Source of the DNA: Rhizobium viscosum
Lineage (GTDB): Bacteria; Pseudomonadota; Alphaproteobacteria; Rhizobiales; Rhizobiaceae
NCBI RefSeq assembly: GCF_014873945.1
Contig: NZ_JADBEC010000002.1
Coordinates: 1,488,001 to 1,552,000 of the forward strand
Direction: 5' to 3'
DNA length: 64,000 nt
The notes beneath the pieces are model-generated. The model searched no databases and was not told the DNA's origin. It was given only the letters and a program-made list of their open reading frames with translations. The translations under genes and the position numbers were made by a program. This document shows, in pieces, positions 34,731 to 43,815 of this stretch (position 1 is its first letter; every line of letters starts with the position of its first letter).

Positions 34731-35473
34731 AGATCCTCTTCGTCGGTCCGAGCCTCGCAAGCGAGCTTGCGGATGCCCGCAAGCAGCATCCCGGTATCGA
34801 TTTCCGCCCGCCTGCCGCCTGCGGCGACATTCTGAAAGCCGTGCAGGAGGGGGCAACCGCAATCGGCCTGATCGACGGCTATTTCGGCGATCTGCCATCC
34901 GTCTGGCACAAGGAAATCCTCTTTGCCTTGGAAAAGGGCGTCGCCGTTGCCGGGGGCTCCAGCATGGGCGCGCTACGCGCTGCCGAATGCTCCGCCTTCG
35001 GCATGGTCGGCATCGGTTCGATTTTCGACGATTACGAATCCGGCAATCTCATCGATGACGAGGCAGTGGCGCTCGTCCATGCGCCGCAGGAGCTCGGCTG
35101 GCTGCCGCTTTCCGTCCCCTGGGTCGATTTCGAGCCGACGATCGAAGGTCTCCATGCGAAGGGGGAAATCACCGTCAGCGAGCGCAAGAAGCTGCTGCTC
35201 GCTGGCCGCTTCCTGCATTTCTCCGAACGCACCTATGCCAAGGTGGTCGAAGAGTCCCACTTTGCCCGCAAACCGCGGCGAGAGCAGATTCTGGCGGTGA
35301 TCCGTGCCAATCGCGTCGAACGCAAGCGTACCGATGCAAGGCTCGTGCTGGAATGGCTGCAGAAGGGAGAGTTTGCGTCAACGAAGCGTGACTGGCGCTT
35401 GGCTGCGACCTCGCATTTCGAAGTGCTGCAGGCCGAAGTCACGCAGCAGATGCAGCCTGTAACGCTCGAATAA
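34727..35473 (+). CDS. tfuA: TfuA-like partner of YcaO
   Basis: Protein of 248 residues with the TfuA core near 45-90 (IGLIDGYFGDLPSVWHKEI, GVAVAGGSSMGALRAAE). TfuA was named from the Rhizobium trifolitoxin region, and in other systems it partners YcaO, probably for sulfur delivery during thioamidation. The ATGA overlap with ycaO indicates co-translation of the pair. The C-terminal third (about 165-248) is basic and helical and less conserved. Confidence 0.92.
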   Translation: MKILFVGPSLASELADARKQHPGIDFRPPAACGDILKAVQEGATAIGLIDGYFGDLPSVWHKEILFALEKGVAVAGGSSMGALRAAECSAFGMVGIGSIFDDYESGNLIDDEAVALVHAPQELGWLPLSVPWVDFEPTIEGLHAKGEITVSERKKLLLAGRFLHFSERTYAKVVEESHFARKPRREQILAVIRANRVERKRTDARLVLEWLQKGEFASTKRDWRLAATSHFEVLQAEVTQQMQPVTLE

Positions 35474-35531
35474 CGGTTCCAAGCCCAAGGTAACTTGCGT
35501 GGGGATATGACTGTCGTCGAGGGCGGAAACA

Positions 35532-35798
35532 ATGTTCGAAAAAAGGGATCAAGGTGCAGGCAGGGAATACGCAAGGCTCTTCCGGCTGCTGTCGGCAGCC
35601 AAGGATGAGGCTGAAAAACTTCAGCTGCGCAATCTCATGCACCTGACAAACATGGCGCTGCTGCAGGTCGTCATCGATTGGGACGGCATCGATCCGGATA
35701 GGGAACTCGATGCGAACCTCGAAAAACTCGTTGGCAGCAAAGCCAAGATCGCAATGAAGGACGCTGGCGAAAATCTGATCGTGATCGATCGCCATTAG
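35532..35798 (+). CDS. Uncharacterised 88-residue protein after tfuA
   Basis: Small, mostly helical acidic/basic protein (FEKRDQGAGREYARLFRLLSAAKDEAEKLQLRNLMHLTNMALLQ in pieces) with no signal or membrane segment. A GGCGGAAA ribosome-like site precedes the ATG and the gap from tfuA is 58 bases on the same strand, so it may belong to the same locus. I do not recognise the family. A role in peptide modification, immunity or an unrelated one are all open. Confidence 0.55.
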   Translation: MFEKRDQGAGREYARLFRLLSAAKDEAEKLQLRNLMHLTNMALLQVVIDWDGIDPDRELDANLEKLVGSKAKIAMKDAGENLIVIDRH

Positions 35799-35844
35799 CC
35801 CTGATGCAGGGTGCGACTGAGCGCTAGAAAATCAGGCCGACGTG

Positions 35845-36252
35845 CTATTCCGCAGCGTCGATGTCCGTCTGCTCGGTACTGGCAATCGCCTGGACGAGCT
35901 TGAGGATTTTCTTGCGAAGCTGCTCGTTCTTGATCGAGAAAAAGGCAGCGTTGAGCTGGACGCCTTCACGCGAAATGATGAATTCTTCGCTCGGAGCGGG
36001 ATTATCGTTTGCGTTGGCGGCGGGTGCCGTCAGGTCGTCGAAGAAGGTCCTGACATCGACGCTGAGCGCGCCGGCGATTTCGACGAGCATGCTGGCAGAG
36101 ACGCGGTTGGAGCCTTTTTCGTATTTCTGGATCTGCTGGAAGGTCACCCCAACACGATCGCCCAGTTCCGTCTGAGAAACCTTTCTCAGCAGGCGCTGTA
36201 TACGGATCGTCTTACCGACGTGAACGTCCACGGAATGCGGTTCTTCTTTCAT
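35845..36252 (-). CDS. XRE-family helix-turn-helix regulator
   Basis: DNA-binding protein of 135 residues. The Cro/C1-type HTH covers about 10-70 (GKTIRIQRLLRKVSQTELGDRVGVTFQQIQKYEKGSNRVSASMLVEIA). It is like rhizobial PraR-type regulators in its FQQIQKYEKG recognition helix, with an unrelated tail. GGAGGGAA precedes the ATG on the minus strand. It converges on the RiPP locus and could act locally, but nothing in sequence shows its targets. Confidence 0.88.
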   Translation of the reverse strand: MKEEPHSVDVHVGKTIRIQRLLRKVSQTELGDRVGVTFQQIQKYEKGSNRVSASMLVEIAGALSVDVRTFFDDLTAPAANANDNPAPSEEFIISREGVQLNAAFFSIKNEQLRKKILKLVQAIASTEQTDIDAAE

Positions 36253-36470
36253 CTGATATTCCCTCCTGCGAAAACCGGACCGACAACTTACACGGCCCGC
36301 AACAACAACTTTTAGCCGAGTTAGTTCAACCTAGCAATTGCTTGGATGTAGTTTAGGCTGGGCCAAAACATCGCGCCAACCGAGAGCCCCTACGGATTGC
36401 ACGTAGCGACAGATCACTTCAAGCGGGAATCCGGCAGAATTGAACTCTAAAAGGGCGAAGCTGAATGAAC

Positions 36471-37295
36471 TCAGAGCGTCCACAGACGCTGTGCATTGCC
36501 GTGCAGGAGCCGCGAACGCTCCGTTTCCGCAGTGCCTGACAGCACCGCCTGGGTGGCCGCGACCCAGGTGGAAAGGCCGTTCGCAAGCGTGCAGACAGGC
36601 CAGTCGCTGCCCCACACGACGCGATCCCAGCCGAAGCTCGATATGACGTGCTCGATATAGGGCCGCAGGTTTTCCGCCGTCCAGCTTGCCGGATCGGCAT
36701 TGGTGACGATGCCGGAAATCTTGGCGACGACATTCGGCCGGCGGGCGATTTCGGTCATACCGCGGCTCCAGGGCTCGAAGGCGTTCGACTTGATATCCGG
36801 ATTGCCGCAATGATCGAGCACGAACTGGACATCGGGCGCGGCATCGGTGAGCGCCACCACCTTGCTGACCTGATGCGGCAGCGTGCAGAGGTCGAAAGTC
36901 AGGCCGGTGCCGGAGAGCCTTCTGATATTCTCGCGGAACAGCACACCTTCCGAGACATCGTCTGGCACCACATGCAGCACGCGCCGGAAGCCCTTGACGA
37001 AGGGATCGGCCTTCTGTCGCTCCAGATAGGCAGCAAAACCATCCTCTTCCGGCCGGCAGGAGACGATCGCGCCGGCCACCAGATCACCGAGACGGCTGAT
37101 ATAGTCGGTTTCGGCCTGCATGATGACCGGATCGACATCCACCTCCATATGCAGCACCTTGGTGATGCCGCAGCGTTTGGCTTCGGTCGCATAGGTCTCG
37201 TAGAGAAAATCGCGGTCGAGAGAAGGCACATTTGCAAGCCAGGGGTAATTCAGCGCCGACCGGTCAATGACGTGCAGATGGGTATCGATAAACAC
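36471..37295 (-). CDS. Amidohydrolase-2 family lactonase, probable L-fuconolactonase
   Basis: Metal-dependent hydrolase of 274 residues with the N-terminal DTHLHV metal site, FVLDHCGNPD near 165 and WGSDWPVCTL near 240, a set typical of fuconolactonase / PDC-hydrolase proteins. With the 2-keto-3-deoxy-fuconate dehydrogenase and fuconate dehydratase at 38528-40600, opening of L-fucono-1,5-lactone is the likely job. It faces the IclR gene on the same strand. Confidence 0.75.
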   Translation of the reverse strand: MFIDTHLHVIDRSALNYPWLANVPSLDRDFLYETYATEAKRCGITKVLHMEVDVDPVIMQAETDYISRLGDLVAGAIVSCRPEEDGFAAYLERQKADPFVKGFRRVLHVVPDDVSEGVLFRENIRRLSGTGLTFDLCTLPHQVSKVVALTDAAPDVQFVLDHCGNPDIKSNAFEPWSRGMTEIARRPNVVAKISGIVTNADPASWTAENLRPYIEHVISSFGWDRVVWGSDWPVCTLANGLSTWVAATQAVLSGTAETERSRLLHGNAQRLWTL

Positions 37296-37372
37296 GCTCT
37301 TCTCCTCCAGAGAGTGGTTGGCAGCAACCTATCTCTGGTGAATGGATTATTCAAATAGAAATTCGATCCGCC

Positions 37373-38158
37373 TTAACCCTGCACAGCAATCGTTGCGCCG
37401 GCGAGCGCCGAAAGCTCGGCCGCCGTCTTCTGCACCATGCCGATCGCCTGGGTGATATCGGGCGCTGCCGGCGCGTTCACCAGCGCGATATAGGGGCAGG
37501 TCAGGGCGGCAATACCGCGCCCGTCCGGCCCCAGGATCGGTGCCGAGAGATTATAGACGCCGGCCGTCTGGGCGCTTGCCATCATCTCATAGCCGCGCTC
37601 GCGGATCTGGTTCAGTCGCTGGTAAAATTCCGCGCCGAGATCGGCGTCTTTGCGGCTGCGCACATGTTCCGAGATCATCATCTCGCGCTCCTCGTCGCTG
37701 CGGAATGCGAGCAGCACATGGCCGGAACCTGTATCGAAGAGACTGATGTGTGAACCGACGCGGATCGACAGGCCCCAATAGTCCGGCGCCTCCTGCTGGG
37801 CGATGACGACAGCGGCACCCCGGTCGAAGACGGCAAGATGGTTTGCCTGGCGCGAGCGCTGGGCGAGATCGCGCATCAGCGGCGTCGCATAGGAAGCAAG
37901 CCGGCGTACCGGCGCATGCAACTGCGCCAGGCCGAAGAGCTTCAGGGTGAGAGAATAACGGTCGCCATCGAGCCGCGTCACGTAACCGCGCTTCACGAGA
38001 CGGTCGAGCATGCGGTAGAATTCATTCGGGCTGCGATCCAGCCGCTTGGCGATTTCCGCCTGCGTCAGGCCACTATCGACGCTTGCCAGAAGTTCGAGAA
38101 TATCAAGACCCTTGTCGAGCGCCGGAGCGCGATAGCGATCTGACTCGTCGGTCTCCAT
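37373..38158 (-). CDS. IclR-family transcriptional regulator
   Basis: Regulator of 261 residues: winged HTH at about 12-70 (ALDKGLDILELLASVDSGLTQAEIAKRLDRSPNEFYRMLDRL) and an IclR effector domain after residue 85 (ANHLAVFDRGAAVVIAQQE, FDTGSGHVLLAF, GVYNLSAPILGPDGRGIAALTCPY). It is divergent from the fuconate catabolic genes across a 220-370 base gap and most likely controls them and the lactonase. Confidence 0.9.
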   Translation of the reverse strand: METDESDRYRAPALDKGLDILELLASVDSGLTQAEIAKRLDRSPNEFYRMLDRLVKRGYVTRLDGDRYSLTLKLFGLAQLHAPVRRLASYATPLMRDLAQRSRQANHLAVFDRGAAVVIAQQEAPDYWGLSIRVGSHISLFDTGSGHVLLAFRSDEEREMMISEHVRSRKDADLGAEFYQRLNQIRERGYEMMASAQTAGVYNLSAPILGPDGRGIAALTCPYIALVNAPAAPDITQAIGMVQKTAAELSALAGATIAVQG

Positions 38159-38376
38159 TCTTTCCTCCTGTGAATATCATTCTGCATATACGCGGACGGG
38201 CAGACGGAAAAGAAAAAGTTCGCGCTTGACCCTGGGGCTATCGTCTGTTTGTCTATAAACAGACAAATCAAATGTGAGGACATTGTTCGGCGTACTTTCA
38301 CGCCGGGCGATCGCAATTCCCGGAAAGGCTCGCCAAGGCGAGACAAAAATAAGATAACGGGAGAGGGAGGAAAGCC

Positions 38377-38526
38377 ATGCAATGCGTGGACATCGTGATC
38401 GCCTGCGAAAAAGTGGCATCGCCCGACAAGGCACATGGCCGAACGCGGCCTTCATCCCGACCGATCCTTTTGAGAATAGATTCAGCACCACCGCCAGCGC
38501 GCGAAAAATCCCCAAAGAGGCCATGA
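38377..38526 (+). CDS. Small ORF or relic before the SDR gene
   Basis: A 49-codon frame starting MQCVDIVIACEKVASP has an excellent ribosome site (GGGAGGAAAG, 7 bases before the ATG) and stops 1 base before the SDR start. The second half is Pro/Arg-rich and unlike a normal protein. It may be a leader peptide coupling translation into the SDR gene, or what remains after deletion of a gene. I recognise no family. Confidence 0.35.
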   Translation: MQCVDIVIACEKVASPDKAHGRTRPSSRPILLRIDSAPPPAREKSPKRP

Positions 38527-38527
38527 C

Positions 38528-39262
38528 ATGACAAGTAATCTTTCCGGCAAAACCGTTCTCATCACCGCAGCCGGTCAGGGCATTGGCCGCGCCACCGCGC
38601 TTGCCTTCGCCGCCGTGGGCGCCAAGGTGCACGCCACCGACATCAATACCGACGCGCTGGCGACCCTGGCGACAGAGAGCAAGGTTTCCACCCACAAGCT
38701 CAACGTGCTTGAAGACGAGGCGGTCAAGGCGCTGGTCGCCGAAATCGGCGCCGTCGATGTGCTCTTCAACTGCGCCGGCACCGTCCATAACGGCTCCGTG
38801 CTCGACATGAAGGATACCGATCTGGAATTTGCCTTCGATCTCAACGTCAAGGCGATGGTCCGCACCATCCGCGCCGTGCTGCCTGGCATGCTGGAGCGCA
38901 AGGATGGCGCGATCATCAACATGTCATCGGTCGCATCCAGCATCAAAGGCGTGCCGAACCGCTTCGCCTATGGTGTGACAAAGGCAGCCGTGATCGGGCT
39001 CACCAAGTCGGTCGCTGCCGACTACGTGACGCAGGGCGTGCGCTGCAACTGCATCTGCCCCGGCACGGTGGAAAGTCCCTCGCTGCAGGACCGCATGCGC
39101 GCACAGGGCGATTATGACACGGCGCGCGCCGCCTTCATCGCCCGCCAACCGATGGGCCGCCTCGGCACGCCGGAGGAGATCGCCGATCTCGCCGTCTACC
39201 TTGCCGGTGCGACCTACACTTCCGGCCAGGCCTACGCCATCGACGGCGGCTGGACGATCTGA
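38528..39262 (+). CDS. Short-chain dehydrogenase, probable 2-keto-3-deoxy-L-fuconate dehydrogenase
   Basis: NAD(P)-dependent SDR of 244 residues with the cofactor motif TAAGQGIGRATALAFAAVG, NCAG near 84, Ser in INMSSVASS near 137 and Tyr/Lys in FAYGVTKAAV near 150. CICPGTVESPSLQDRM is typical of the L-fuconate-pathway SDRs. Its position before a fuconate dehydratase supports oxidation of 2-keto-3-deoxy-L-fuconate. Confidence 0.82.
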   Translation: MTSNLSGKTVLITAAGQGIGRATALAFAAVGAKVHATDINTDALATLATESKVSTHKLNVLEDEAVKALVAEIGAVDVLFNCAGTVHNGSVLDMKDTDLEFAFDLNVKAMVRTIRAVLPGMLERKDGAIINMSSVASSIKGVPNRFAYGVTKAAVIGLTKSVAADYVTQGVRCNCICPGTVESPSLQDRMRAQGDYDTARAAFIARQPMGRLGTPEEIADLAVYLAGATYTSGQAYAIDGGWTI

Positions 39263-39322
39263 GCTTTCGCATGGCCGGCTCCTTCCAAGAAAGGACGCTG
39301 GCCCCTCAAGGGGAAGACCATC

Positions 39323-40600
39323 ATGACCCGCATCACCGATCTCCGCGTTTTCGACCTCCGCTTTCCGACCTCGCAAAGCCTCGACGGTTCCGATGCGATG
39401 AACCCGGATCCGGACTATTCCGCCGCCTATGTGATCCTCGAGACCGACAAGCACGGCCTTGCCGGCCACGGCCTGACCTTTACCATCGGTCGCGGCAACG
39501 ACATCTGCTGCGCGGCGATCGAAGCGATGCGGCATCTCGTCGTCGGCACCGAACTTTCAGACGTGCTGGCCCATCCTGGCAAATATTGGCGGCATCTGAC
39601 CAGCGACAGCCAGCTTCGATGGATCGGTCCTGAAAAGGGCGCGATCCATCTGGCGACCGGTGCGATCGTCAACGCCGTCTGGGATCTGCTTGCCAAGGAG
39701 GCCGGCAAGCCGGTCTGGCGCCTCGTTGCAGACATGCCGGCCGAGGAGATCGCCGATATCGTCGATTATCGCTACCTCACCGACGTGCTGACGCGCGATG
39801 AGGCGATCGCCATCCTGAGACAGGCCGAGCCCGGCAAGGCGGCGCGCATCGCCACACTCGAGAAGGAAGGCTATCCCTGCTACACGACCTCGGCCGGCTG
39901 GCTCGGCTACGAGGACGAGAAGCTGCGCCGGCTCTGCCAGGAAGCGATCGATGCCGGCTTCAACCACATCAAGATGAAGGTCGGCCGCGATCTCGAGGAC
40001 GATATCCGCCGCTTGAGGATTGCCCGCGAGGTGATCGGCCCGGACCGCTACCTGATGATCGACGCCAACCAGGTCTGGGAGGTCGGCCAGGCAATCGACT
40101 GGGTCAAGCAGCTTTCCTTCGCCAAGCCCTTCTTCATCGAGGAGCCGACGAGCCCCGACGATATTGCCGGCCACCGAAAGATCCGCCAGGGCATAACACC
40201 GGTAAAGGTCGCAACCGGCGAGATGTGCCAGAACCGCATCATGTTCAAGCAGTTCATCGCAGAAGGCGCTATCGATATCGTCCAGATCGATTCCTGCCGC
40301 ATGGGCGGACTGAACGAGGTGCTGGCCGTGCTGCTGGTCGCCGCCAAATTCGGCCTGCCGGTCTGGCCGCATGCCGGTGGCGTAGGGCTCTGCGAATATG
40401 TGCAGCACCTGTCGATGATCGACTTTGTAGCCGTGTCAGGCACCAAGGACGGCCGCGTCATCGAATATGTCGACCACCTGCATGAACATTTCCTCGATCC
40501 CTGCGTCATCAAGGACGCGGCCTATATGCCGCCAGCCCAGCCAGGCTTCTCGATTGAGATGAAACCGGCCTCGATTGCCGGCTACACATTCCGCGGCTAG
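39323..40600 (+). CDS. fucD: L-fuconate dehydratase (enolase superfamily)
   Basis: Mg-dependent sugar-acid dehydratase of 425 residues, the length of Xanthomonas L-fuconate dehydratase. Catalytic K-x-K is in HIKMKVGRD (near 218). Metal ligands are in MIDANQVW, FIEEPTSPDD and VATGEMCQNR, and the catalytic His in WPHAGGVGLCEYVQHL (near 350). It converts L-fuconate to 2-keto-3-deoxy-L-fuconate. No sugar transporter gene accompanies it here. A terminator-like hairpin follows. Confidence 0.88.
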   Translation: MTRITDLRVFDLRFPTSQSLDGSDAMNPDPDYSAAYVILETDKHGLAGHGLTFTIGRGNDICCAAIEAMRHLVVGTELSDVLAHPGKYWRHLTSDSQLRWIGPEKGAIHLATGAIVNAVWDLLAKEAGKPVWRLVADMPAEEIADIVDYRYLTDVLTRDEAIAILRQAEPGKAARIATLEKEGYPCYTTSAGWLGYEDEKLRRLCQEAIDAGFNHIKMKVGRDLEDDIRRLRIAREVIGPDRYLMIDANQVWEVGQAIDWVKQLSFAKPFFIEEPTSPDDIAGHRKIRQGITPVKVATGEMCQNRIMFKQFIAEGAIDIVQIDSCRMGGLNEVLAVLLVAAKFGLPVWPHAGGVGLCEYVQHLSMIDFVAVSGTKDGRVIEYVDHLHEHFLDPCVIKDAAYMPPAQPGFSIEMKPASIAGYTFRG

Positions 40601-40625
40601 GGCAGGCGGCATCGAACGAGCACAC

Positions 40626-40650
40626 TATCCCCGGCTGCCTGCTGGGGATA
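40626..40650 (+). terminator. Hairpin after fucD
   Basis: TATCCCC and GGGGATA flank an 11-base loop and are followed by AAAAGC; there is no T-run, so the terminator strength is uncertain. Confidence 0.4.
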
Positions 40651-41347
40651 AAAGCATGCCGGTTATTGCAGAAATGTCCTCAATCCTTTATAGATCTAGG
40701 TCATGATGGCTCAGTCGAAGGAGCCATCTTTGCGAGCTTTCGGCACTGTTTTCTGCGTCTCCAACTCGCTGTTTTTTCTCACATTTTCCATCGATACGGA
40801 ATCTATTTCGCGGATCGATTCCGTCACATCCTTGTTCGATTTTGATACGTCCGGCTGTCGAAAACGACCTCAGGCAGCCTTTCGCTCGTATCCGCTCTCC
40901 AGGCAGGTGTGGCTTGCGCAAGCTTGTCTTCCGGATTTCGAAATACAAGCGCGCCTCAGTCCTCGTCGACGCCGAGGGAATTGCGGAAGCAGGGCCGCTT
41001 CGTCCCTCAGTCATCGGATCCTTTGCCGGCAAAGATTAGGAATCGATAATAGCTGATTCTTCTCAATGGGATGCGCCAGGGGCCGTCTGCGGGATCAAAA
41101 CATCGGCTTTGCCGCATCGATCGCAAAAATGATGTGAGGATGGCACAGCTTTGCAAGGCGAAGCGGATTTTTGTTAACTGGCGGAGATATCAGGGGAAAT
41201 TGTAATCCTTCTGTCGTAAACTCATGATCTTGACCGCTGCCGCTAAAGCCTTGTCCTGCTGGAGCACCTTGCCAGAATCGCTACGATCGGTAATCGTCAC
41301 GGATAAACAGCCGTTTCTGGTGTTTTTCCGTGATGAAAGATTAGAGC
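40651..41347. other. Non-coding region upstream of repABC
   Basis: About 700 bases without a convincing gene. Open frames here lack ribosome sites and family features. It should contain the repA promoter and RepA operator, but I could not single out either with confidence. Confidence 0.4.
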
Positions 41348-42568
41348 GTGAGCAAGCCACAAAGGACTTCTCGGACCCTTCAACGTAGCGTCGATGAGAC
41401 GATCGGCGCCCATGCGTCGACGATCAGTTCGCAGTTGCAGGCGATCAGCGAAGCTCTGTTTCCGCCGACCGCGAGCAAGACGCTGCGCCGCTTTACATCA
41501 GGCGAGGCGGCCAAGCTGATCGGCGTCTCGGATTCGACCTTGCGAAAGATGACGCTTGCCGGCGAAGGCCCGCAGCCCGATGTCGGCAGCAATGGCCGGC
41601 GTCTCTATTCTTTGCGCCAGCTCAATGAGTTGCGTGCCCTGCTTGCTGCCTCCGCCCGTGGTCGCGAGGCGCATGACTTCCTGCCGCGCCGCAGGGAGAA
41701 CGAACATCTCCAGGTCATAGCCGTCACCAATTTCAAGGGCGGATCGGGCAAGACCACGACATCGGTGCATCTCGCGCAATATCTTGCGCTGCACGGCTAC
41801 CGCGTGCTTGCCCTCGATCTTGACCCGCAGGCCAGCATGTCTGCCATGCTCGGCGTCATGCCGGAAACTGATGTCCGCTCCAACGAGACGCTCTATGCGG
41901 CGATCCGTTACGACGAGGAACGACGTCCCCTCTCCGAGGTCGTGCGCAATACCTATTTTGATGGCCTGGATCTCATTCCCGGCAATCTCGAACTCATGGA
42001 GTTCGAGCACACGACGCCGCGCGCGCTGATGCGCGGCTCCCGGGATGGCGAAGGTGTGTTCTTCATGCGCGTCGCCAAGGCGCTCGACGATGTGGCCGAG
42101 AACTACGACGTCGTCGTCCTCGATTGCCCGCCGCAGCTCGGTTACCTGACGCTGAGCGGCCTTTGCGCCGCAACCTCGATGATCGTCACCGTGCATCCGC
42201 AGATGCTGGATGTGGCATCGATGAGCCAGTTCCTGCTGATGACACATGACCTTCTCTCCGTCGTGCGTGAAGCCGGCGGCGAGCTCAATTACGATTTCAT
42301 TCGTTATCTTCTCACCCGCTACGAACCGCAGGATGCGCCGCAGACGAAGGTCGCGGCCCTCTTGCGCAATCTGTTCGACGATCACGTCATGATCAACGCG
42401 ATGGTGAAATCGGCAGCGGTCTCCGATGCCGGCCTCACCAAGCAGACGCTCTACGAAATTGGCCGGGAGAACCTGACGCGCTCGACCTATGACCGCGCGA
42501 TGGAAGCTCTCGATGCCGTCAACGGAGAGGTCGAGACGCTGATCAGGCAGGCATGGGGGCGCACATGA
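41348..42568 (+). CDS. repA: RepA partition ATPase of the repABC locus
   Basis: ParA-type ATPase of 406 residues, start GTG. HTH region at about 45-95 (FTSGEAAKLIGVSDSTLRKMTLAGEGPQPDVG). Walker A is K130-G-G-S-G-K135-T, with LALDLDPQAS and VVLDCPPQLGYL following. It partitions the replicon together with RepB and represses the operon. It ends QAWGRT like the solitary RepA at 10982, and the two are clear but divergent paralogues. Confidence 0.96.
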   Translation: MSKPQRTSRTLQRSVDETIGAHASTISSQLQAISEALFPPTASKTLRRFTSGEAAKLIGVSDSTLRKMTLAGEGPQPDVGSNGRRLYSLRQLNELRALLAASARGREAHDFLPRRRENEHLQVIAVTNFKGGSGKTTTSVHLAQYLALHGYRVLALDLDPQASMSAMLGVMPETDVRSNETLYAAIRYDEERRPLSEVVRNTYFDGLDLIPGNLELMEFEHTTPRALMRGSRDGEGVFFMRVAKALDDVAENYDVVVLDCPPQLGYLTLSGLCAATSMIVTVHPQMLDVASMSQFLLMTHDLLSVVREAGGELNYDFIRYLLTRYEPQDAPQTKVAALLRNLFDDHVMINAMVKSAAVSDAGLTKQTLYEIGRENLTRSTYDRAMEALDAVNGEVETLIRQAWGRT

Positions 42569-42620
42569 CGTTCTCCCTGATCGATACCGATTTATCAGCT
42601 TTCGGCCCGACGACCGACCT

Positions 42621-42636
42621 GTTGGGAGCTCCCAAC
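42621..42636. promoter_or_regulatory. parS site 1 of repABC
   Basis: GTTGGGAGCTCCCAAC, a perfect 16-bp palindrome of the GTT-N4-GC-N4-AAC type, lies in the repA-repB gap, the common parS location. Its variable bases differ from the solitary repAB sites. Confidence 0.9.
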
Positions 42637-42699
42637 ACGGGTTGGCGCAATGTGAGCCCCTGGCAAAAATCCCTCCATCTATCGGCGGCCCACAAGCGT

Positions 42700-42715
42700 G
42701 TTGGGAGCTCCCAAC
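42700..42715. promoter_or_regulatory. parS site 2 of repABC
   Basis: Second identical GTTGGGAGCTCCCAAC palindrome, 79 bases after the first and 46 bases before the repB start. Confidence 0.9.
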
Positions 42716-42761
42716 TGCGCTCTTCCGGCTTACCCGCATCTGACTGGAAAGGAGAGAATTG

Positions 42762-43754
42762 ATGAGCCGACGCGATACCGTCAATTCGATCTTCATGCGC
42801 AAGGCCGACACGCCGGCGCCTTCCGCAGGTGTCGAGAAGAATCCGGATCGCGTGCGCACCGGTGCCGTTTCGGCCATGGGTGCGTCGCTGCAGGAAATGA
42901 CGGAAGCGGCGCGAGCCGCCGGCCGGCTGCAGGCGCAGATTTCCTCCGGCTTCTCCATTCTGGAAATCGATCCCTCGGATATTTCCAATTCCTCGATCAG
43001 CGATCGTATCCCGATCGAGCGCGATGCGGATTTCGATACGCTGGTGACAAGCATTTCCGAACACGGCCAGAAGGTGCCGATCCTGGTACGTCCCGATCCA
43101 GAAAAGGAAGGACACTACCAGATCGCTTATGGCCGTCGCCGCCTGCGTGCTGCTGCAAAGCTTGGGCTCAAGGTCAAGGCGATCGTCCAGAGCTTGAGCG
43201 ACAACGAATTGGTGATTGCCCAGGGCAAAGAGAATCTCGACCGGCAGGATCTCTCCTTCATCGAGAAGGCGCTGTTTGCTCATCGTCTGGAGGAGGCCGG
43301 TTACCCGCGAGACGTCATTATAGCAGCACTCTCGACCGACAAGGCCGATCTCAGCCGTTACATCTCGGTCGCCCGTGGCGTGCCGCAGACGGTGATCCTG
43401 GCAATTGGTCCGGCCCCGAAGGCGGGCCGCGCCCGATGGCTGGCTCTTGTCGATGCGATCTCTTCTTCACCAAAAAAGGTCGAAGCGATCCTTGAGGACG
43501 ATGCCTTTGCCGATCTCGACAGCGATCAGCGGCTGCAGCGTGTATTGTCAAAGATGGCGGCGCGCGATGCAAAGAAGGTGGCGGGCGATATCTGGAAAAC
43601 ACGGCAAGGACAGAAGGCGGCGCAAATCGAGCGCTCCGGCAACAAAACGCGCATCACCTTCGATGAGCGCATGGTGCCTGAATTTGCCGATTATCTCACG
43701 ACCCGGCTGGATGAGCTCTTCGAGGAGTTCGGCGCCGTCAGGTCACAACGATAA
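42762..43754 (+). CDS. repB: RepB centromere-binding protein of the repABC locus
   Basis: ParB-family protein of 330 residues (MSRRDTVNSIFM start, GGAGAG upstream). The ParB fold is near 90-135 (EHGQKVPILVRPDPEKEGHYQIAYGRRRLRAAAKLG), followed by QGKENLDRQDLSFIEKALFAHRLEEAG and the HTH (RDVIIAALSTDKADLSRYISVARGVP). It binds the two parS copies just upstream. The 207-base gap to repC holds the antisense RNA. Confidence 0.95.
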   Translation: MSRRDTVNSIFMRKADTPAPSAGVEKNPDRVRTGAVSAMGASLQEMTEAARAAGRLQAQISSGFSILEIDPSDISNSSISDRIPIERDADFDTLVTSISEHGQKVPILVRPDPEKEGHYQIAYGRRRLRAAAKLGLKVKAIVQSLSDNELVIAQGKENLDRQDLSFIEKALFAHRLEEAGYPRDVIIAALSTDKADLSRYISVARGVPQTVILAIGPAPKAGRARWLALVDAISSSPKKVEAILEDDAFADLDSDQRLQRVLSKMAARDAKKVAGDIWKTRQGQKAAQIERSGNKTRITFDERMVPEFADYLTTRLDELFEEFGAVRSQR

Positions 43755-43815
43755 CTGTTGGCAGGCTAAGCCGCTGACAAGGATTTGACTGTTAGGAAAA
43801 GGAGCCAATAGGCAA

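Noticed and set aside
40688..41056. Overlapping frames on both strands upstream of repA
   Set aside because: No ribosome site, no family pattern, and the frames oppose each other; treated as non-coding.
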